Shown: positions 27,088 through 36,380 of the stretch, piece after piece
How positions within the stretch are numbered: position 1 is the stretch's first letter
Layout: every line of letters begins with the position of its first letter
Origin: Solirubrum sp044628455
GTDB taxonomy: Bacteria; Bacteroidota; Bacteroidia; Cytophagales; Hymenobacteraceae
Length of the DNA: 64,000 nt
Reading direction: 5' to 3'
Assembly (NCBI RefSeq): GCF_044628455.1
Contig: NZ_JBIYZW010000006.1
Location: forward strand, 1-64,000
Program-made: the position numbers and the translations under genes
Notes under the pieces: generated by a model
Seen by the model: only the letters and a program-made list of their open reading frames with translations
What the model was told of the DNA's origin: nothing
Database searches by the model: none

Positions 27088-27960
27088 ATGACGAAAACGC
27101 CTGCTGTTTCCCTGCCCGCATTGCCGGCCGTGCTGCTCTCCATCGTCAGCGTGCAGGCCGGCGCAGCCCTGGCCAAAGGTTTGTTCCCGCTGCTGGGGGC
27201 GGCCACCACCGCCAGCCTGCGCATCGGCTTGTCGGCGCTGGTGCTGCTTGTCGTGGTACGGCCGCGCCTGGGGCGTATGCGGCCGGCGCAGTGGCGTGCG
27301 GTGGTGCCTTACGGCCTGGCGTTGGGGCTGATGAACCTGCTGTTCTACTGTGCCTTGTCGCGCGTACCCTTGGGCCTGGCCGTTACGGTGGAATTCATCG
27401 GTCCGCTGGGCCTGGCCCTGGCTGGGGCGCGCCGGTGGATGGATGTGGCCTGGGCCGTGCTGGCCGGGGCGGGCATCTGCCTGATTGCCCTGTGGAGCCA
27501 CCACGGCATCGATGGGCTGGGGCTGGTATTTGCCTTGGCCGCCGGCGGCTGCTGGGCGACGTACATCGTGCTGAGCCGGCGCACGGCGGCGGTGCTGCCG
27601 GGCCAGCAGGGAGTCGCCGTCGGGATGCTCGTGGCTTTGTTGCCGGTGCTGCCGGTCGGCGTGGCCAGCGGCGGATTTTCCCTCGTCAACCCGCACCTGC
27701 TGCTGCTCGGGGCGCTGCTGGCGCTGTTTTCCAGCGTCCTGCCGTTTTCCCTGGAGCTGCACGCGCTGCGGACGATGCCCACGCGCACGTTCAGCATCCT
27801 GATGAGCCTAGAGCCCGTGGCGGCGGCGTTATCCGGCGGGCTGCTGTTGCACGAGCAGCTGACCGCCGGGCAGTGGCTGGCCGTGGCCTGCATCGTGGCC
27901 GCCAGCGTGGGCGCCACGCAAACCGCAAAACGAACGGCTCCGCTTGCGGCCGGCGAGTAA
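27088..27960 (+). CDS. EamA/RhtA-type exporter (DMT superfamily)
   Basis: 290 aa from ATG 27088 ('MTKTPAVSLPALPAVLLSI'); an in-frame ATG at 27046 is possible. About ten membrane helices form two EamA repeats, for example 'LGLMNLLFYCALSRVPLGLA' followed by 'VTVEFIGPLGLALAG', and 'LPFSLELHALRTMPTRTFSI' followed by 'LMSLEPVAAALSG'. The 'EFIGPL' and 'SLEPVAAAL' motifs are those of RhtA-like threonine/homoserine or other amino-acid/metabolite exporters. The substrate is unknown. It is divergent from the MocR regulator and 34 bp upstream of the YbaK gene, probably in one transcript with it. Confidence 0.9.
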   Translation: MTKTPAVSLPALPAVLLSIVSVQAGAALAKGLFPLLGAATTASLRIGLSALVLLVVVRPRLGRMRPAQWRAVVPYGLALGLMNLLFYCALSRVPLGLAVTVEFIGPLGLALAGARRWMDVAWAVLAGAGICLIALWSHHGIDGLGLVFALAAGGCWATYIVLSRRTAAVLPGQQGVAVGMLVALLPVLPVGVASGGFSLVNPHLLLLGALLALFSSVLPFSLELHALRTMPTRTFSILMSLEPVAAALSGGLLLHEQLTAGQWLAVACIVAASVGATQTAKRTAPLAAGE

Positions 27961-27994
27961 GCTTTGCAAACGTTTTTTCACCAACCGCCTAGTC

Positions 27995-28534
27995 ATGTTT
28001 TACGTCAGCGACATTCAAACGACGGCCCCAGCCCGCTTTGCCACGCCTTTGCAGGCGCGGGTGTATGCCCACCTGCAGGCCGCCGGCGTTGCCTTCGAGC
28101 GAGTCGATACCGACGAGGCCATTTCGATGGCCGACTGTCGGCTCATCAACGAGCAGCTCGGGGTGGAGATGGTCAAAACACTGCTGCTGTGCAACCGGCA
28201 GCAGACCGCGTTTTACCTGCTGGTCACCACCGCTGACAAACCCTTCGACACGAAAGCGGTGAGCCGCGCCCTCGGCGTGGCGCGGCTATCGTTTGCCCCG
28301 GCCGATGCGCTTCACGCCCGGCTGGGCACCACTGTCGGGGCCGCCACGGTCTTTGGCGTGCTGCTCGACCCGGAGCGCCAAGTGCAAGTAGTGGTGGACG
28401 AGGAAGTGGCGGCGCGGCGATGGTACGGGTGCAGCGACGGCACCACCACGGGGTACCTGAAACTGCCCTCGGCCTGGGTGCTGCGCGAGTTCTTGGAGCA
28501 GGCGCAACACCCCCCGGCGATTATCTGCCTCTAA
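27995..28534 (+). CDS. YbaK/ProX-type aminoacyl-tRNA deacylase domain protein
   Basis: 179 aa from ATG 27995 ('MFYVSDIQTTAPARFATP'). The YbaK/EbsC fold covers residues about 20-165: 'GVAFERVDTDEAISMADC', 'VKTLLLCNRQQTAFYLLV' with the conserved Lys, and 'VGAATVFGVLLDPERQVQVV' in place of the G-x-x-x-P loop. Free-standing family members hydrolyse mischarged tRNA, such as Ala- or Cys-tRNAPro. It looks most like the PrdX/ProXp group acting in trans to prolyl-tRNA synthetase. Translational spacing behind the EamA gene (34 bp) suggests one operon. Confidence 0.85.
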   Translation: MFYVSDIQTTAPARFATPLQARVYAHLQAAGVAFERVDTDEAISMADCRLINEQLGVEMVKTLLLCNRQQTAFYLLVTTADKPFDTKAVSRALGVARLSFAPADALHARLGTTVGAATVFGVLLDPERQVQVVVDEEVAARRWYGCSDGTTTGYLKLPSAWVLREFLEQAQHPPAIICL

Positions 28535-28603
28535 GCACCCGGGCCCGCGGGAGCGCACGAAAACCACGTTGCTGCACGCGGCTTCTGTTACGCGCGTTAG
28601 CGG

Positions 28604-29059
28604 CTACGGACGCGGTTGGTACATCCCGTCAAGCGCCTCCGGCTTGGGGTGCAGGTACGCATCGATGGCGTAACGGCCCGCGCCCGTGACATAGAGCACG
28701 AGGTAGGCCCCGAGGTACAGGAAGGCCATTTCGCCGCTGTTGTCGCCAGAAAGCGCCCCGCCGTGGGCCATGAAGAAGGCCACGGCCATGGTGATGGCCG
28801 CGCCCAAAGCCGCGAGGCGCGTAAACAGGCCCGCCACCAGCAACAGCGCACACCCCACCTCGCCCACGATGGCCAGGACCAGGCTAGCTGCCGGGCCGAT
28901 GCCCAGAAAATCGACGAAGGCCTGCGCGTACGTGGAGAAGTTTACCAGCTTGGGAATGCCGTGCAGGACCAGCATCGAGAGACCGAACCAGAGGCGCAGC
29001 AGCAGCAAGCCGGCATTGGCGCTGAAGGGGAAGAAAGCGAGCTGCAGGAATTTTGACAT
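28604..29059 (-). CDS. DoxX-family membrane protein
   Basis: 151 aa from ATG 29059. Four membrane helices in DoxX arrangement: 'GLLLLRLWFGLSMLVLHGIP', 'SLVLAIVGEVGCALLLVAGL', 'LAALGAAITMAVAFFMAHGG' and 'MAFLYLGAYLVLYVTGAGR', with the conserved Arg in the first helix. The family is linked to redox and detoxification processes, mostly without defined chemistry. It is divergently transcribed from a WYL-domain regulator 99 bp away, which probably controls it. It ends in TAG, converging on the YbaK gene. Confidence 0.9.
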   Translation of the reverse strand: MSKFLQLAFFPFSANAGLLLLRLWFGLSMLVLHGIPKLVNFSTYAQAFVDFLGIGPAASLVLAIVGEVGCALLLVAGLFTRLAALGAAITMAVAFFMAHGGALSGDNSGEMAFLYLGAYLVLYVTGAGRYAIDAYLHPKPEALDGMYQPRP

Positions 29060-29158
29060 GGGTTGAAAAAAGTTAGAAGTTGACGAACACAGGATTGTGA
29101 CGACGCAGGGTCGTAATTGCCGAAAAAAAGTTGTTGCCCCGCCCAAACGCGCCCTGCC

Positions 29159-30157
29159 ATGAACCGCCTGAACCGCATCACCGCCATCCTCCTCCAGGTA
29201 CAGTCGCGGCGGTCGGTGCGGGTACAGGACCTGGCCGAGCGGTACGCCGTCCACGCCCGCACCATCTACCGCGACCTACGGACCCTGGAAGAGGCGGGGG
29301 TGCCGTTGCTGAGCGTGCCCGGAGGCGGGTTTTCCTTGGCCGAGGGCTACCGTTTGCCGCCCGTGATGTTTACCCGCGAAGAAGTGACGGCCCTGATTAC
29401 GGCCGAAAAACTGGCCGAGCAATTCACCGATGCCCCGACAGCCCGGTTTGGCCGCGCGGCCATGGACAAGCTGCGGGCCGTGCTGCGCAGCGCCGACCGG
29501 GCCTACGTAGAAGACCTGACGCCGCGCATCGCCGTGCACCACCGGGGGCACGAGGGAGGGCCCCAGCCGGTGGCCGCGGACCACGACACCCGCCAAACCC
29601 TGCTCAACGGGGTGAGCAACCGGCAAGTGGTCCGCCTCGACTACCGGGCGGGTGCCGGGGCGGTTGCGTCGGCCCGCGCGGTAGAGCCCATCGGGCTCTA
29701 CTTCGACTTGCACTGGCAGCTGGTGGCCTACTGCCGCCTGCGCCAGGCGCTGCGCACCTTCCGCCTGGACCGCATCGCCGGCGCCGAGCTGCTCCCGGAG
29801 CGGTTTGCCCCCCGGCCCGACACCCTGCAAACCTACCGCGAACAACAACGCGCGCCCCGCCACCGGGTGGTGCTGCGCTTTTCGGCCGCCGGCCTGCTGC
29901 TGGTGCGCGACGACAAGCACTACTACGGCCTCGTCGAGGAGCAGCCCTTGGCGGACGGGGGCGCGCAGCTGACGCTGCTGCTGCCCGCGTTGCGGCCCCT
30001 GGCGCACTGGCTGCTGTACTTTGGCGCGCAGGTTACCATCGTGGAGCCGGCGGAGCTGCGCCGGACGGTGCTGGAGCTGGCCGGTACGGCGTGGCACCAC
30101 CACGCCGTACCGGACGAAGCCCCCACAGCTCCGCCCGGCACGGGGGCTTCGGCTTAG
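29159..30157 (+). CDS. YafY-type HTH/WYL-domain transcriptional regulator
   Basis: 332 aa from ATG 29159. The N-terminal winged HTH ('VRVQDLAERYAVHARTIYRD') is of the HTH_11/DeoR-like type. A WYL domain lies at about 135-225 ('RQVVRLDYRAG', 'VEPIGLYFDLHWQLVAYC', 'FRLDRIAGAELL') and a WCX-type C-terminal extension follows ('HRVVLRFSAAGLLLVRDDKH'). WYL regulators respond to small ligands or nucleic acids. It is divergent from DoxX, the likely regulated gene. Its stop overlaps the stop of the convergent SDR gene by a few bases. Confidence 0.9.
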   Translation: MNRLNRITAILLQVQSRRSVRVQDLAERYAVHARTIYRDLRTLEEAGVPLLSVPGGGFSLAEGYRLPPVMFTREEVTALITAEKLAEQFTDAPTARFGRAAMDKLRAVLRSADRAYVEDLTPRIAVHHRGHEGGPQPVAADHDTRQTLLNGVSNRQVVRLDYRAGAGAVASARAVEPIGLYFDLHWQLVAYCRLRQALRTFRLDRIAGAELLPERFAPRPDTLQTYREQQRAPRHRVVLRFSAAGLLLVRDDKHYYGLVEEQPLADGGAQLTLLLPALRPLAHWLLYFGAQVTIVEPAELRRTVLELAGTAWHHHAVPDEAPTAPPGTGASA

Positions 30158-31068
30158 CGGTACCCGGTGGCATCGGCCGGTTTGCCCGGCTCCTGCACCT
30201 CGCGGAGGTAGCGCCAAGCATCGGGTTGGGAGCCGTCCAGGTCGGTGAAGCCGTAGACCCGGGCCAGCCCGGCGCTCGACAAGGATTGCCCGTTCCAGCG
30301 GGCCCGGTCGGCATCGGCCGCCAGCGCGGCCACGGCCCGGCCCACGAAGCGCGGCGACTCGGAAATAACGAAGTGCGGCTCGTCGGCGGCAGCCTTGCGC
30401 CAGTTGGCTTCTGACACCTTGAAATGGTCCAGCATCATTTCCGAACGCAGCCAGCCCGGCGTCAGGGAAATGGCCGTGCCGCCGTGGGGCCGCAGCTCCT
30501 GCGCTTGCGCCCAGGCCAGGCGGGTGACGGCGTTTTTAGCCAGGTCGTAGTAGGCCGATAAGCGGTAGTGGGCGGCGTTGTACTCGGCCGTTCCGTCGGT
30601 CATTTCCACCAGCAGGCCGCCGGGCTGACGGATGAGCAGCGGCAGCGCGTAGTGACTGGTGATGAGGTGCGTATCCAGGGCCAGGCGCAGCAAGCGCAGG
30701 CCTTTGTCGAGGGAATGTTCCCACACGGGCTTGTTCCATTCGGTCAGGTGCTCGGCGCCCCAGATGTCGTTGACCAGCACGTCGAGGCGGCCGGTTTCGT
30801 GCTCGATCTGCCGCACCAGGGCCTGCACCTGCGCCGGCTCCAGGTGGTCGACGACGACGGGCACGGCCCGGCCGCCGGCCGCATCCACCAGCGCGGCCGT
30901 TTCTTCGATGGTCTCGGGCCGGTCGTACTCCGAGCGGCGGCCGCGGGTGCTGCGGCCGGTCACGTACACGGTGGCGCCGGCCGCGCCCAACTCCACGGCA
31001 ATGCCGCGGCCGGCCCCGCGCGTGGCCCCGGCCACCAGGGCTACTTTGTCTTGCAAGGGTTTCGTCAT
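30154..31068 (-). CDS. SDR-family oxidoreductase, DHRS1-like
   Basis: 304 aa from ATG 31068. Cofactor motif 'AGATRGAGRGIAVELG' (TGxxxGxG type), 'VTGRSTRGRRSEYDRPETIE' loop, a changed NAG motif ('LVNDIWGAE'), and active-site 'YYDLAKNA' (YxxxK). The long loop after strand 2 and the 'DIWG' variant are typical of DHRS1-like SDRs, so the substitution is a family trait rather than damage. Substrate unknown. It lies 28 bp after the UvrA-like gene on the same strand and is probably co-transcribed with it. Confidence 0.9.
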   Translation of the reverse strand: MTKPLQDKVALVAGATRGAGRGIAVELGAAGATVYVTGRSTRGRRSEYDRPETIEETAALVDAAGGRAVPVVVDHLEPAQVQALVRQIEHETGRLDVLVNDIWGAEHLTEWNKPVWEHSLDKGLRLLRLALDTHLITSHYALPLLIRQPGGLLVEMTDGTAEYNAAHYRLSAYYDLAKNAVTRLAWAQAQELRPHGGTAISLTPGWLRSEMMLDHFKVSEANWRKAAADEPHFVISESPRFVGRAVAALAADADRARWNGQSLSSAGLARVYGFTDLDGSQPDAWRYLREVQEPGKPADATGYR

Positions 31069-31096
31069 GAGAAAAGAAAGAATGCGGAGTGACTGA

Positions 31097-33430
31097 CTAA
31101 TCGAGGAGGGGTGTTTTGGCGCTTGCCGGCACCGGCGGCGCGGCAGCCTTGCGCAGTGCCTGGCGCAGGTAAGCGCCGGTCAGGGAATGCGGCGCTTCCA
31201 GCAGCTGCGCGGGCGGGCCTGTAAAAACTACTTGCCCGCCCCGGGTGCCGCCTTCCGGGCCGAGGTCGATGATGTGGTCGGCGGCGGCAATGACGTCGGG
31301 GTTGTGCTCGATGACGACGACCGAGTTGCCTTGGTCGACCAAGCGGTTGAGCAGGGCCAGCAGCAGGCCCACATAGGCCAGGTGCAGGCCGGTGGTGGGC
31401 TCGTCAAGCAGGTAGAGGTTGCCTTGGCGAGGCAATTCGCGGGCGATTTTCAGGCGTTGGCACTCTCCGCCCGAAAGCGTGCTCAGCGGCTGGCCCAGGG
31501 ACAGGTAATCCAGCCCAACTTCGGCCAGGGGCCGCAGCCGGGCCTGCAGCGCCGGCTGCGGAAAGAATTCAAGGACCTCGCGTACCGTCAGGGCCAGCAC
31601 CTCGCTGATGTTCTTGCCCTGCCAGGTATAGCGCAGCACGTCCGCCGTGAAGCGGCGGCCCTGGCAGCCGGAGCAGGTGGTGCGCACAGGCTCCAGAAAG
31701 GCCAGGCCCGTGTACTGAAAGCCCGCGCCCTGGCAGAATGGGCAGGCCCCGCGGGAGTTGAAGCTGAACAGCGCGGCGCTGACCTGATGGGCCCGGGCAA
31801 ACAGCCGGCGGATGTCGTCGAGGGCGCCGGTGTAGGTGGCCGGGTTGGAGCGGCTGGAGGCGCCCACCGGCCGCCGGTCGATGACGACGGCCCCGGGCTG
31901 CTGGGCGCGAAACACCCCGTTGATAAGCGAAGACTTGCCCGAGCCGGCCACGCCCGTCACCACCACCAGCACCCCGGCCGGCACGTCGACGCTGACCTGG
32001 CGCAGGTTGTGCAGGGCAGCGCCGCGAATGGGCCACTGCCCGGTGGGCTGGCGGGGAGCGGTGTTGAGGCGGGGCAGCCGCCGCAAGTGGTGGCCGGTGA
32101 GCGTGTCGGCCCGCAGCAGCCCGGCCACGGGACCTTCGTAGACGATGTGCCCGCCGCCGCGACCGGCCCGCGGGCCCACGTCCACCACGTGGTCGGCCTG
32201 CAGGATAACGTCGCGGTCGTGCTCCACCCCCAACACGGTGTTGCCCCGGTCGCGGAGCCGCCGCAGCAGCTCGTTGAGGCGCAGCACGTCGCGCGGGTGC
32301 AGGCCCGCGCTGGGTTCGTCGAAGATGTAAAGCAAATCCACCAGGTTGCTGCTCAGGTGGCGGGTCATCTTCACCCGCTGCCCTTCGCCGCCCGAGAGCG
32401 TGGCCGTGGGCCGGTCGAGGCGCAGGTAGTCCAGGCCCATGCGCTCCAGGTGGCCCAGGCGCAGGTCGAGGCCGGCCACCACGGGCGCGGCCACCGGGTC
32501 GGCGATGCCGGCCAGGAAGCGGCGCAGGGCCCCTACTTCCAGGGCGGCGCATTCGGCAATGGTGAGGCCGTGCAAGCGGCAGCTCCGCGCGGCTTCGTTG
32601 AGGCGGGAGCCTTGGCAGCTGGGGCAGGGCGCGGCGTGCACGAAGCGCAGCACCTGGGCCCGCTTGGCCTCGGCTGCCCCGTCCAGGTCTTTTTGCACGA
32701 ACAGGCGGGTAAATTTGTCAACCACGCCTTCGTAGTCGCCGGTGACGGGCCCGCCGATGGTCAGGTAGGTTACGCGTTTGTTTTTGCCGTGGAGCAGCTG
32801 CTGCCACTCGGCCGCGGTGTACGCGGCCAGGGGCTTGTCGAGTTCGAACAGCCCCGACTGCGCGAACGTGTTCCAGTACCAGGTGCCCACGGCGAAGGGC
32901 GGAAACAGAATAGCTCCCTCGTTAAGCGACTTGCTGCGGTCGAACAGCGCCTCGGCGTTGACGCGCACCTGCTCGCCCAGTCCCCCGCACGCCAGGCACA
33001 TGCCAGCCGGGTCGTTGAAGGAAAAGGCGGCGGAGCCGCCCACGTAGGGCTGCCCGAGCCGCGCGAAGAGCAAGCGCAGCAGGGCGTAGGTATCGGTGAT
33101 GGTGCCCAGCGTAGAGCGGGCCCCGCCGCCGAACCGCTTCTGGTCGACCACGATGGCCGTGGACAGCCGGTCGAGCAGGTCGGCGTCGGGGGCATCGAGC
33201 GGCGGCAGCCGGTTGCGCACGAACAGGGAGAAAGTTTCGTGCCGCTGCCGCTGGGCTTCGGCGGCGATGGTGCCGAACACGAGCGAGGACTTGCCCGAAC
33301 CCGACACGCCGGTGAACACGGTGATTTGCCGCTTCGGAATGCGTAGCGATACGTTCTGCAGGTTGTTGGTGCGCACGCCGTGGAGCTCCAGGTAGTCGGG
33401 TGCCGGCGGGGAAAGCAGGGTGGCCGTCAA
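31097..33430 (-). CDS. UvrA-like ABC ATPase (short UvrA paralogue)
   Basis: 777 aa from TTG 33430, the only start near the homology ('YLELHGVRTNNLQNVSLRIP'). Two ABC modules: Walker A 'GVSGSGKS' (41-48) with signature 'LSGGEGQRVKM', and Walker A 'GVAGSGKSS' with signature 'LSGGECQRLKI' and Walker B 'LYLLDEPTTGLH'. CxxC zinc pairs are visible ('CLACGG', 'CPSCQG', 'CPFCQG', 'CSGCQG'). At about 780 aa it is shorter than housekeeping UvrA (about 940 aa) and fits the UvrA2/DrrC-like group, which lack much of the UvrB-binding region and are linked to tolerance of DNA-binding drugs. Adjacent SDR in the same transcript hints at a detoxification unit. Confidence 0.9.
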   Translation of the reverse strand: MTATLLSPPAPDYLELHGVRTNNLQNVSLRIPKRQITVFTGVSGSGKSSLVFGTIAAEAQRQRHETFSLFVRNRLPPLDAPDADLLDRLSTAIVVDQKRFGGGARSTLGTITDTYALLRLLFARLGQPYVGGSAAFSFNDPAGMCLACGGLGEQVRVNAEALFDRSKSLNEGAILFPPFAVGTWYWNTFAQSGLFELDKPLAAYTAAEWQQLLHGKNKRVTYLTIGGPVTGDYEGVVDKFTRLFVQKDLDGAAEAKRAQVLRFVHAAPCPSCQGSRLNEAARSCRLHGLTIAECAALEVGALRRFLAGIADPVAAPVVAGLDLRLGHLERMGLDYLRLDRPTATLSGGEGQRVKMTRHLSSNLVDLLYIFDEPSAGLHPRDVLRLNELLRRLRDRGNTVLGVEHDRDVILQADHVVDVGPRAGRGGGHIVYEGPVAGLLRADTLTGHHLRRLPRLNTAPRQPTGQWPIRGAALHNLRQVSVDVPAGVLVVVTGVAGSGKSSLINGVFRAQQPGAVVIDRRPVGASSRSNPATYTGALDDIRRLFARAHQVSAALFSFNSRGACPFCQGAGFQYTGLAFLEPVRTTCSGCQGRRFTADVLRYTWQGKNISEVLALTVREVLEFFPQPALQARLRPLAEVGLDYLSLGQPLSTLSGGECQRLKIARELPRQGNLYLLDEPTTGLHLAYVGLLLALLNRLVDQGNSVVVIEHNPDVIAAADHIIDLGPEGGTRGGQVVFTGPPAQLLEAPHSLTGAYLRQALRKAAAPPVPASAKTPLLD

Positions 33431-34040
33431 GGGGAGTGAGCGGAAGGTGAACGGCCAAACGTACCGGCACCTTGCGACAACCCTTTGTCAAACGCTACGC
33501 CCCTAGGAAAAAAATTACATGCCGCGGTTTTTCGCCACCTCCCGTTCTTCGCGGCAGGCTTTCTTCCACGCGTACCCAGGATATGACCTGCCGTCTCGCC
33601 TTTAGCACGCGCCACCTGTTTCACCGGTGCGGATCGGCGCTGCGTTCTTCGGAATGCCGGCGGGTGCGTTGTTGCGCCTTGGCTAGCACGACAACGGGCA
33701 CAAGCGGCATTAACCACACGGTATGGCAGGGCCCGTGCTGCCAAATCTTGTGCAAGCGGGGCAGTGAGCAACCAGGTAAAAAGGATGCATGAACGGCACA
33801 GTGCAGGATCGTATTTATAATAATTTTTGTATGCAGTGCACTCTTTGTTTTATGGATAAAATAATGATTGTCAGCTGTTCACATCAAGGAGCAAGCGCAT
33901 GTCTGGTTGAAGCCGCCATGAACATAAAATAATATATCAAGTGGTTAGTGCAACCGTACTACCCAAGGTTGGAGTCCTTCAATCGATGAGTAGGCATGCT
34001 GATACGCCAGCTCCTTGTTGTTGTTCCAAGTACTCCAGAC
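33431..34040. other. Divergent intergenic region, AT-rich in its right half
   Basis: 610 bp with no convincing gene. From about 33790 to 33960 the sequence is AT-rich; TAATTTTTG at 33821-33829 is close to the Bacteroidota -7 box but more than 200 bp before the lipoprotein start. The left half has long open frames of GC-rich shadow type only. Confidence 0.35.
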
Positions 34041-34835
34041 ATGCAAATCAGAACCTTTTCAACCGTATTGCTGCTAGGCTTCGGCCTGCTCGCCTGCCAA
34101 CGTAACGAAGCAACGCCCTCGAGGCCAGAAGTAGACCCGGTCCTGAAAAAAGTAAGCTGGAGCGCTGATGAATACAGATTAATGGAATACGATGACCGGG
34201 GTAGGTTGCAAACGCTGGCTTTCCACTGGAAAAGCGCGGGTCCCACGCCCACTTCCGAAGTAGAAACTTACCGGTTCAACTACGATGCCAACGGCAATCC
34301 TGCCAGCGCCACCACTTCTCTTGGGCTTTCGTACAAATATTATTACAGCAGTAACGGGGAACTGCAAAAAACAGAAGAGTTTGACCGGCAAGGACAACTG
34401 GTGGTGGTCAGGAATTATGTGTTCTCGAATGGACGCCTAGCGGAGCTGCTAATTACCCCTACTTCGTCCGCGAGTGGGGGAAGCCGATTGACACGGAAGT
34501 CCTTTTTTTATGACGCGGCGGGAAATCTGGTTCGTGAATCTTTCGCCGAAAAGGGCGCCAATCAAACAGCGTTTCAAGAGGTCATGAGTACGGAGTATTC
34601 AGGGTTCGACAACCACCCGAATCCTGATAATTTGTTAATCTCCTACCCTCACTTCGACCCTCGTATCGTGTATCAAAAGTTCAACCCTACCAAAGCAGTG
34701 ACGCGCGAGGCAGGTGGGAGAACCTTAGAGAGCCAATGGACCCTAACCTATGATCAGGCTGGCTTGGTGATTAAAAAAACCATCATCACTAGCTTGGCCC
34801 AAGCGCCACAAACGATAAGCTACGAGTACCAATAA
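34041..34835 (+). CDS. Lipoprotein with RHS/YD-like repeat pattern
   Basis: 264 aa from ATG 34041 ('MQIRTFSTVLLLGFGLLAC'); the frame opens at 33996 but the later ATG gives the clean signal peptide with lipobox 'GLLAC'. The mature part has short beta-hairpin repeats of a YD-like kind: 'EYDDRGRLQTLAF', 'RFNYDANGNPASATT', 'YYYSSNGELQKTEEF', 'FFYDAAGNLVRESF', 'LTYDQAGLVIKKT'. This suggests a small wrapped beta structure on the outer surface. Composition is less GC-rich than most neighbours. No partner gene; function unknown. Confidence 0.75.
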   Translation: MQIRTFSTVLLLGFGLLACQRNEATPSRPEVDPVLKKVSWSADEYRLMEYDDRGRLQTLAFHWKSAGPTPTSEVETYRFNYDANGNPASATTSLGLSYKYYYSSNGELQKTEEFDRQGQLVVVRNYVFSNGRLAELLITPTSSASGGSRLTRKSFFYDAAGNLVRESFAEKGANQTAFQEVMSTEYSGFDNHPNPDNLLISYPHFDPRIVYQKFNPTKAVTREAGGRTLESQWTLTYDQAGLVIKKTIITSLAQAPQTISYEYQ

Positions 34836-34966
34836 AACTTATCCACCGGCTGGTTTAGTACTGGTTCAATGCGCCGCCGGTCCGTATCAACCTTACGTAC
34901 GTATGGACGCGGGCCTCAACTGCCAGTCTCGTTGCGTGTAGAGGCATGGCTTTTACCGCGCAGCTA

Positions 34967-36154
34967 GTCCTTCGCCCATATAATTCCTAGGCTGATTCGT
35001 CGTCGGGCTCGGCCTTGTTGGCGGGGTTCGCTTTGGCGTACCAGTGCTTCATTTTGTCTTCGGCGCTCTGGACGGTAAAGCTCCAGTGGATTTTGGCCGC
35101 CCGGCGGTTGCGCTCGGTGACCCAGGTCTGGACCTGTTCGGCGAGTGCGTCGATGGAGGCGATGCGCCGATCCAGGCACTGCCGGGCCAGGGCCGAGAAC
35201 TCCAGCTCGGCCATGTTCAGCCACGAGCCGTGTTTGGGCGTGAAGTGGAGGCGCACCTGCCGGCTCAGGTCCCGGGCCTGCGCCGCTGGCAGGTGCTCGT
35301 AAAACGAGCCGTAGGCGTGCGTGTTCAGGTTGTCCTGCACCAGCTCGATCCGCGCTGCGTCGGCGTAGTGGGTGGTGACGAGCCAGTGCACGAACGCGGC
35401 ATAATCGGCTTCGGTGCGGCGCGCACGCACCTGCGCGTAGCGCTGGCCCGTGTCCAGGTCGTAGGCCAGCAGCACCACGGCCGTGCCCTGGCGCACGTAC
35501 TCGTGGTTCTGCTTCGCCACCTGCCCAGGCCGGGCGGGCAAGGCGGCCAGCTTGTCGCCCAGCAGCTGGCAAGGCCGCTCGTCGAAGCACAGGCGCGCCC
35601 GGACGGGGCGGGCTGAGTGTACAGGTCCAGCACGTCTTCCATCTTGGCCAGGCATTCCCCGTCCAGCTGGCTCAAGCACCACTGCTTCTGCAGCCAGGGC
35701 TTGAGCCAGCTTTTTTTAACACCTGGCGCACCGACTCCTGGCCCACGGCCACGCCCAACTTCAGGCTTCCGCGCAGCAGGCGGATGCTTCAGCGGGCGGC
35801 CCCGTCGGGCGCGTTGGTGCAAGCCAGCGACGGGATGGCGGCCTCAACGGCGGGCGTGACCTTGCGCGGCTGGCCGCTACGGGGCTTCTCAGGCAGGCCC
35901 TGCTCCCGGTAGCGGCGGCGCACGTTGTCAACCGTGGCCCGGCTCACGACCAACAAGGCCGCGATGGCCGGTGCCTCGTGGCCCTGGTGACTGAACTGCA
36001 GGATGCAGGCCCGGTACAGTAGCCGGGCCGGGGCGGCGCCTTTGTGCACCAGTTGTTGCAGCTGCGCTTGCTCGGCAGCCGACAGCGTAAGAAGAGTAGA
36101 CGTTGCCATGCGCTAAATTACAACCGCGTCCTAAAAATTAAGTGGGCGAAGCAC
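34967..36154 (-). mobile_element. IS630-family insertion sequence, inactivated
   Basis: About 1188 bp between TA duplications at 34965-34966 and 36155-36156. The ends are an imperfect inverted repeat: left GTCCTTCGCCCATATAATTC, right (complement) GTGCTTCGCCCACTTAATTT. TA target choice, the size and the DDE transposase inside define the family. The right flank beyond the TA carries a short relic of a WYL-regulator-like gene. Confidence 0.85.
34987..36109 (-). pseudogene. IS630 transposase, several lesions
   Basis: Starts at ATG 36109 with the HTH part ('EAPAIAALLVVSRATVDNVR'), stops at a TGA (35789-35791) where the family has Trp ('DGAAR-stop-SIRLLRG'), then shifts frame in an A7 run (plus-strand T7, 35711-35717) and again near 35600. 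The DDE core is then readable: 'CFDERPCQLL', 'IELVQDNLNTHAYGSFYEH' and 'FTPKHGSWLNMAELEFSAL' hold the three acidic residues. It ends in TAG at 34987. Not functional as read. Confidence 0.85.
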
Positions 36155-36160
36155 TAGCTC

Positions 36161-36240
36161 AATGAACCGTCTGCCGGTGCGGGCCGTGCTCCGCGTGTCG
36201 GGCTAGGTAGAAGACCTGACACCGCACAGAATACCGGACA
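36161..36240 (+). pseudogene. Short relic of a WYL/YafY-type regulator
   Basis: Directly right of the IS630 element, the plus strand reads VRAVLR...VEDLTP, matching the 'LRAVLRSADRAYVEDLTP' stretch of the intact regulator at 29159, with a TAG in between. Nucleotide similarity is high over about 50 bp (for example GTAGAAGACCTGAC, identical to 29507 onward). It looks like the leftover of a paralogue removed by the IS or a deletion. Confidence 0.45.
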
Positions 36241-36380
36241 AGGCTCTGATGGGGTTGTGGAACGTTGGCTGGCGCACGGCTCTCTCTTGCGCGGTTTATC
36301 ATGGTTGCGGCGCCGCGGGAAAGTGCCTGAACCACTACCTGCGCGGGGGAACGCGCTCGGACCTTAACTGGAACATCTCG

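Noticed and set aside
30154..30157. Overlap of two stop codons as an assembly problem
   Set aside because: Convergent genes overlapping by a few bases are common and both proteins end at normal family positions.
31187..33346. A 719-aa open frame on the plus strand
   Set aside because: It is fully antisense to the UvrA-like gene, whose motifs are unmistakable; long antisense frames are common in GC-rich DNA and this one has low-complexity composition.
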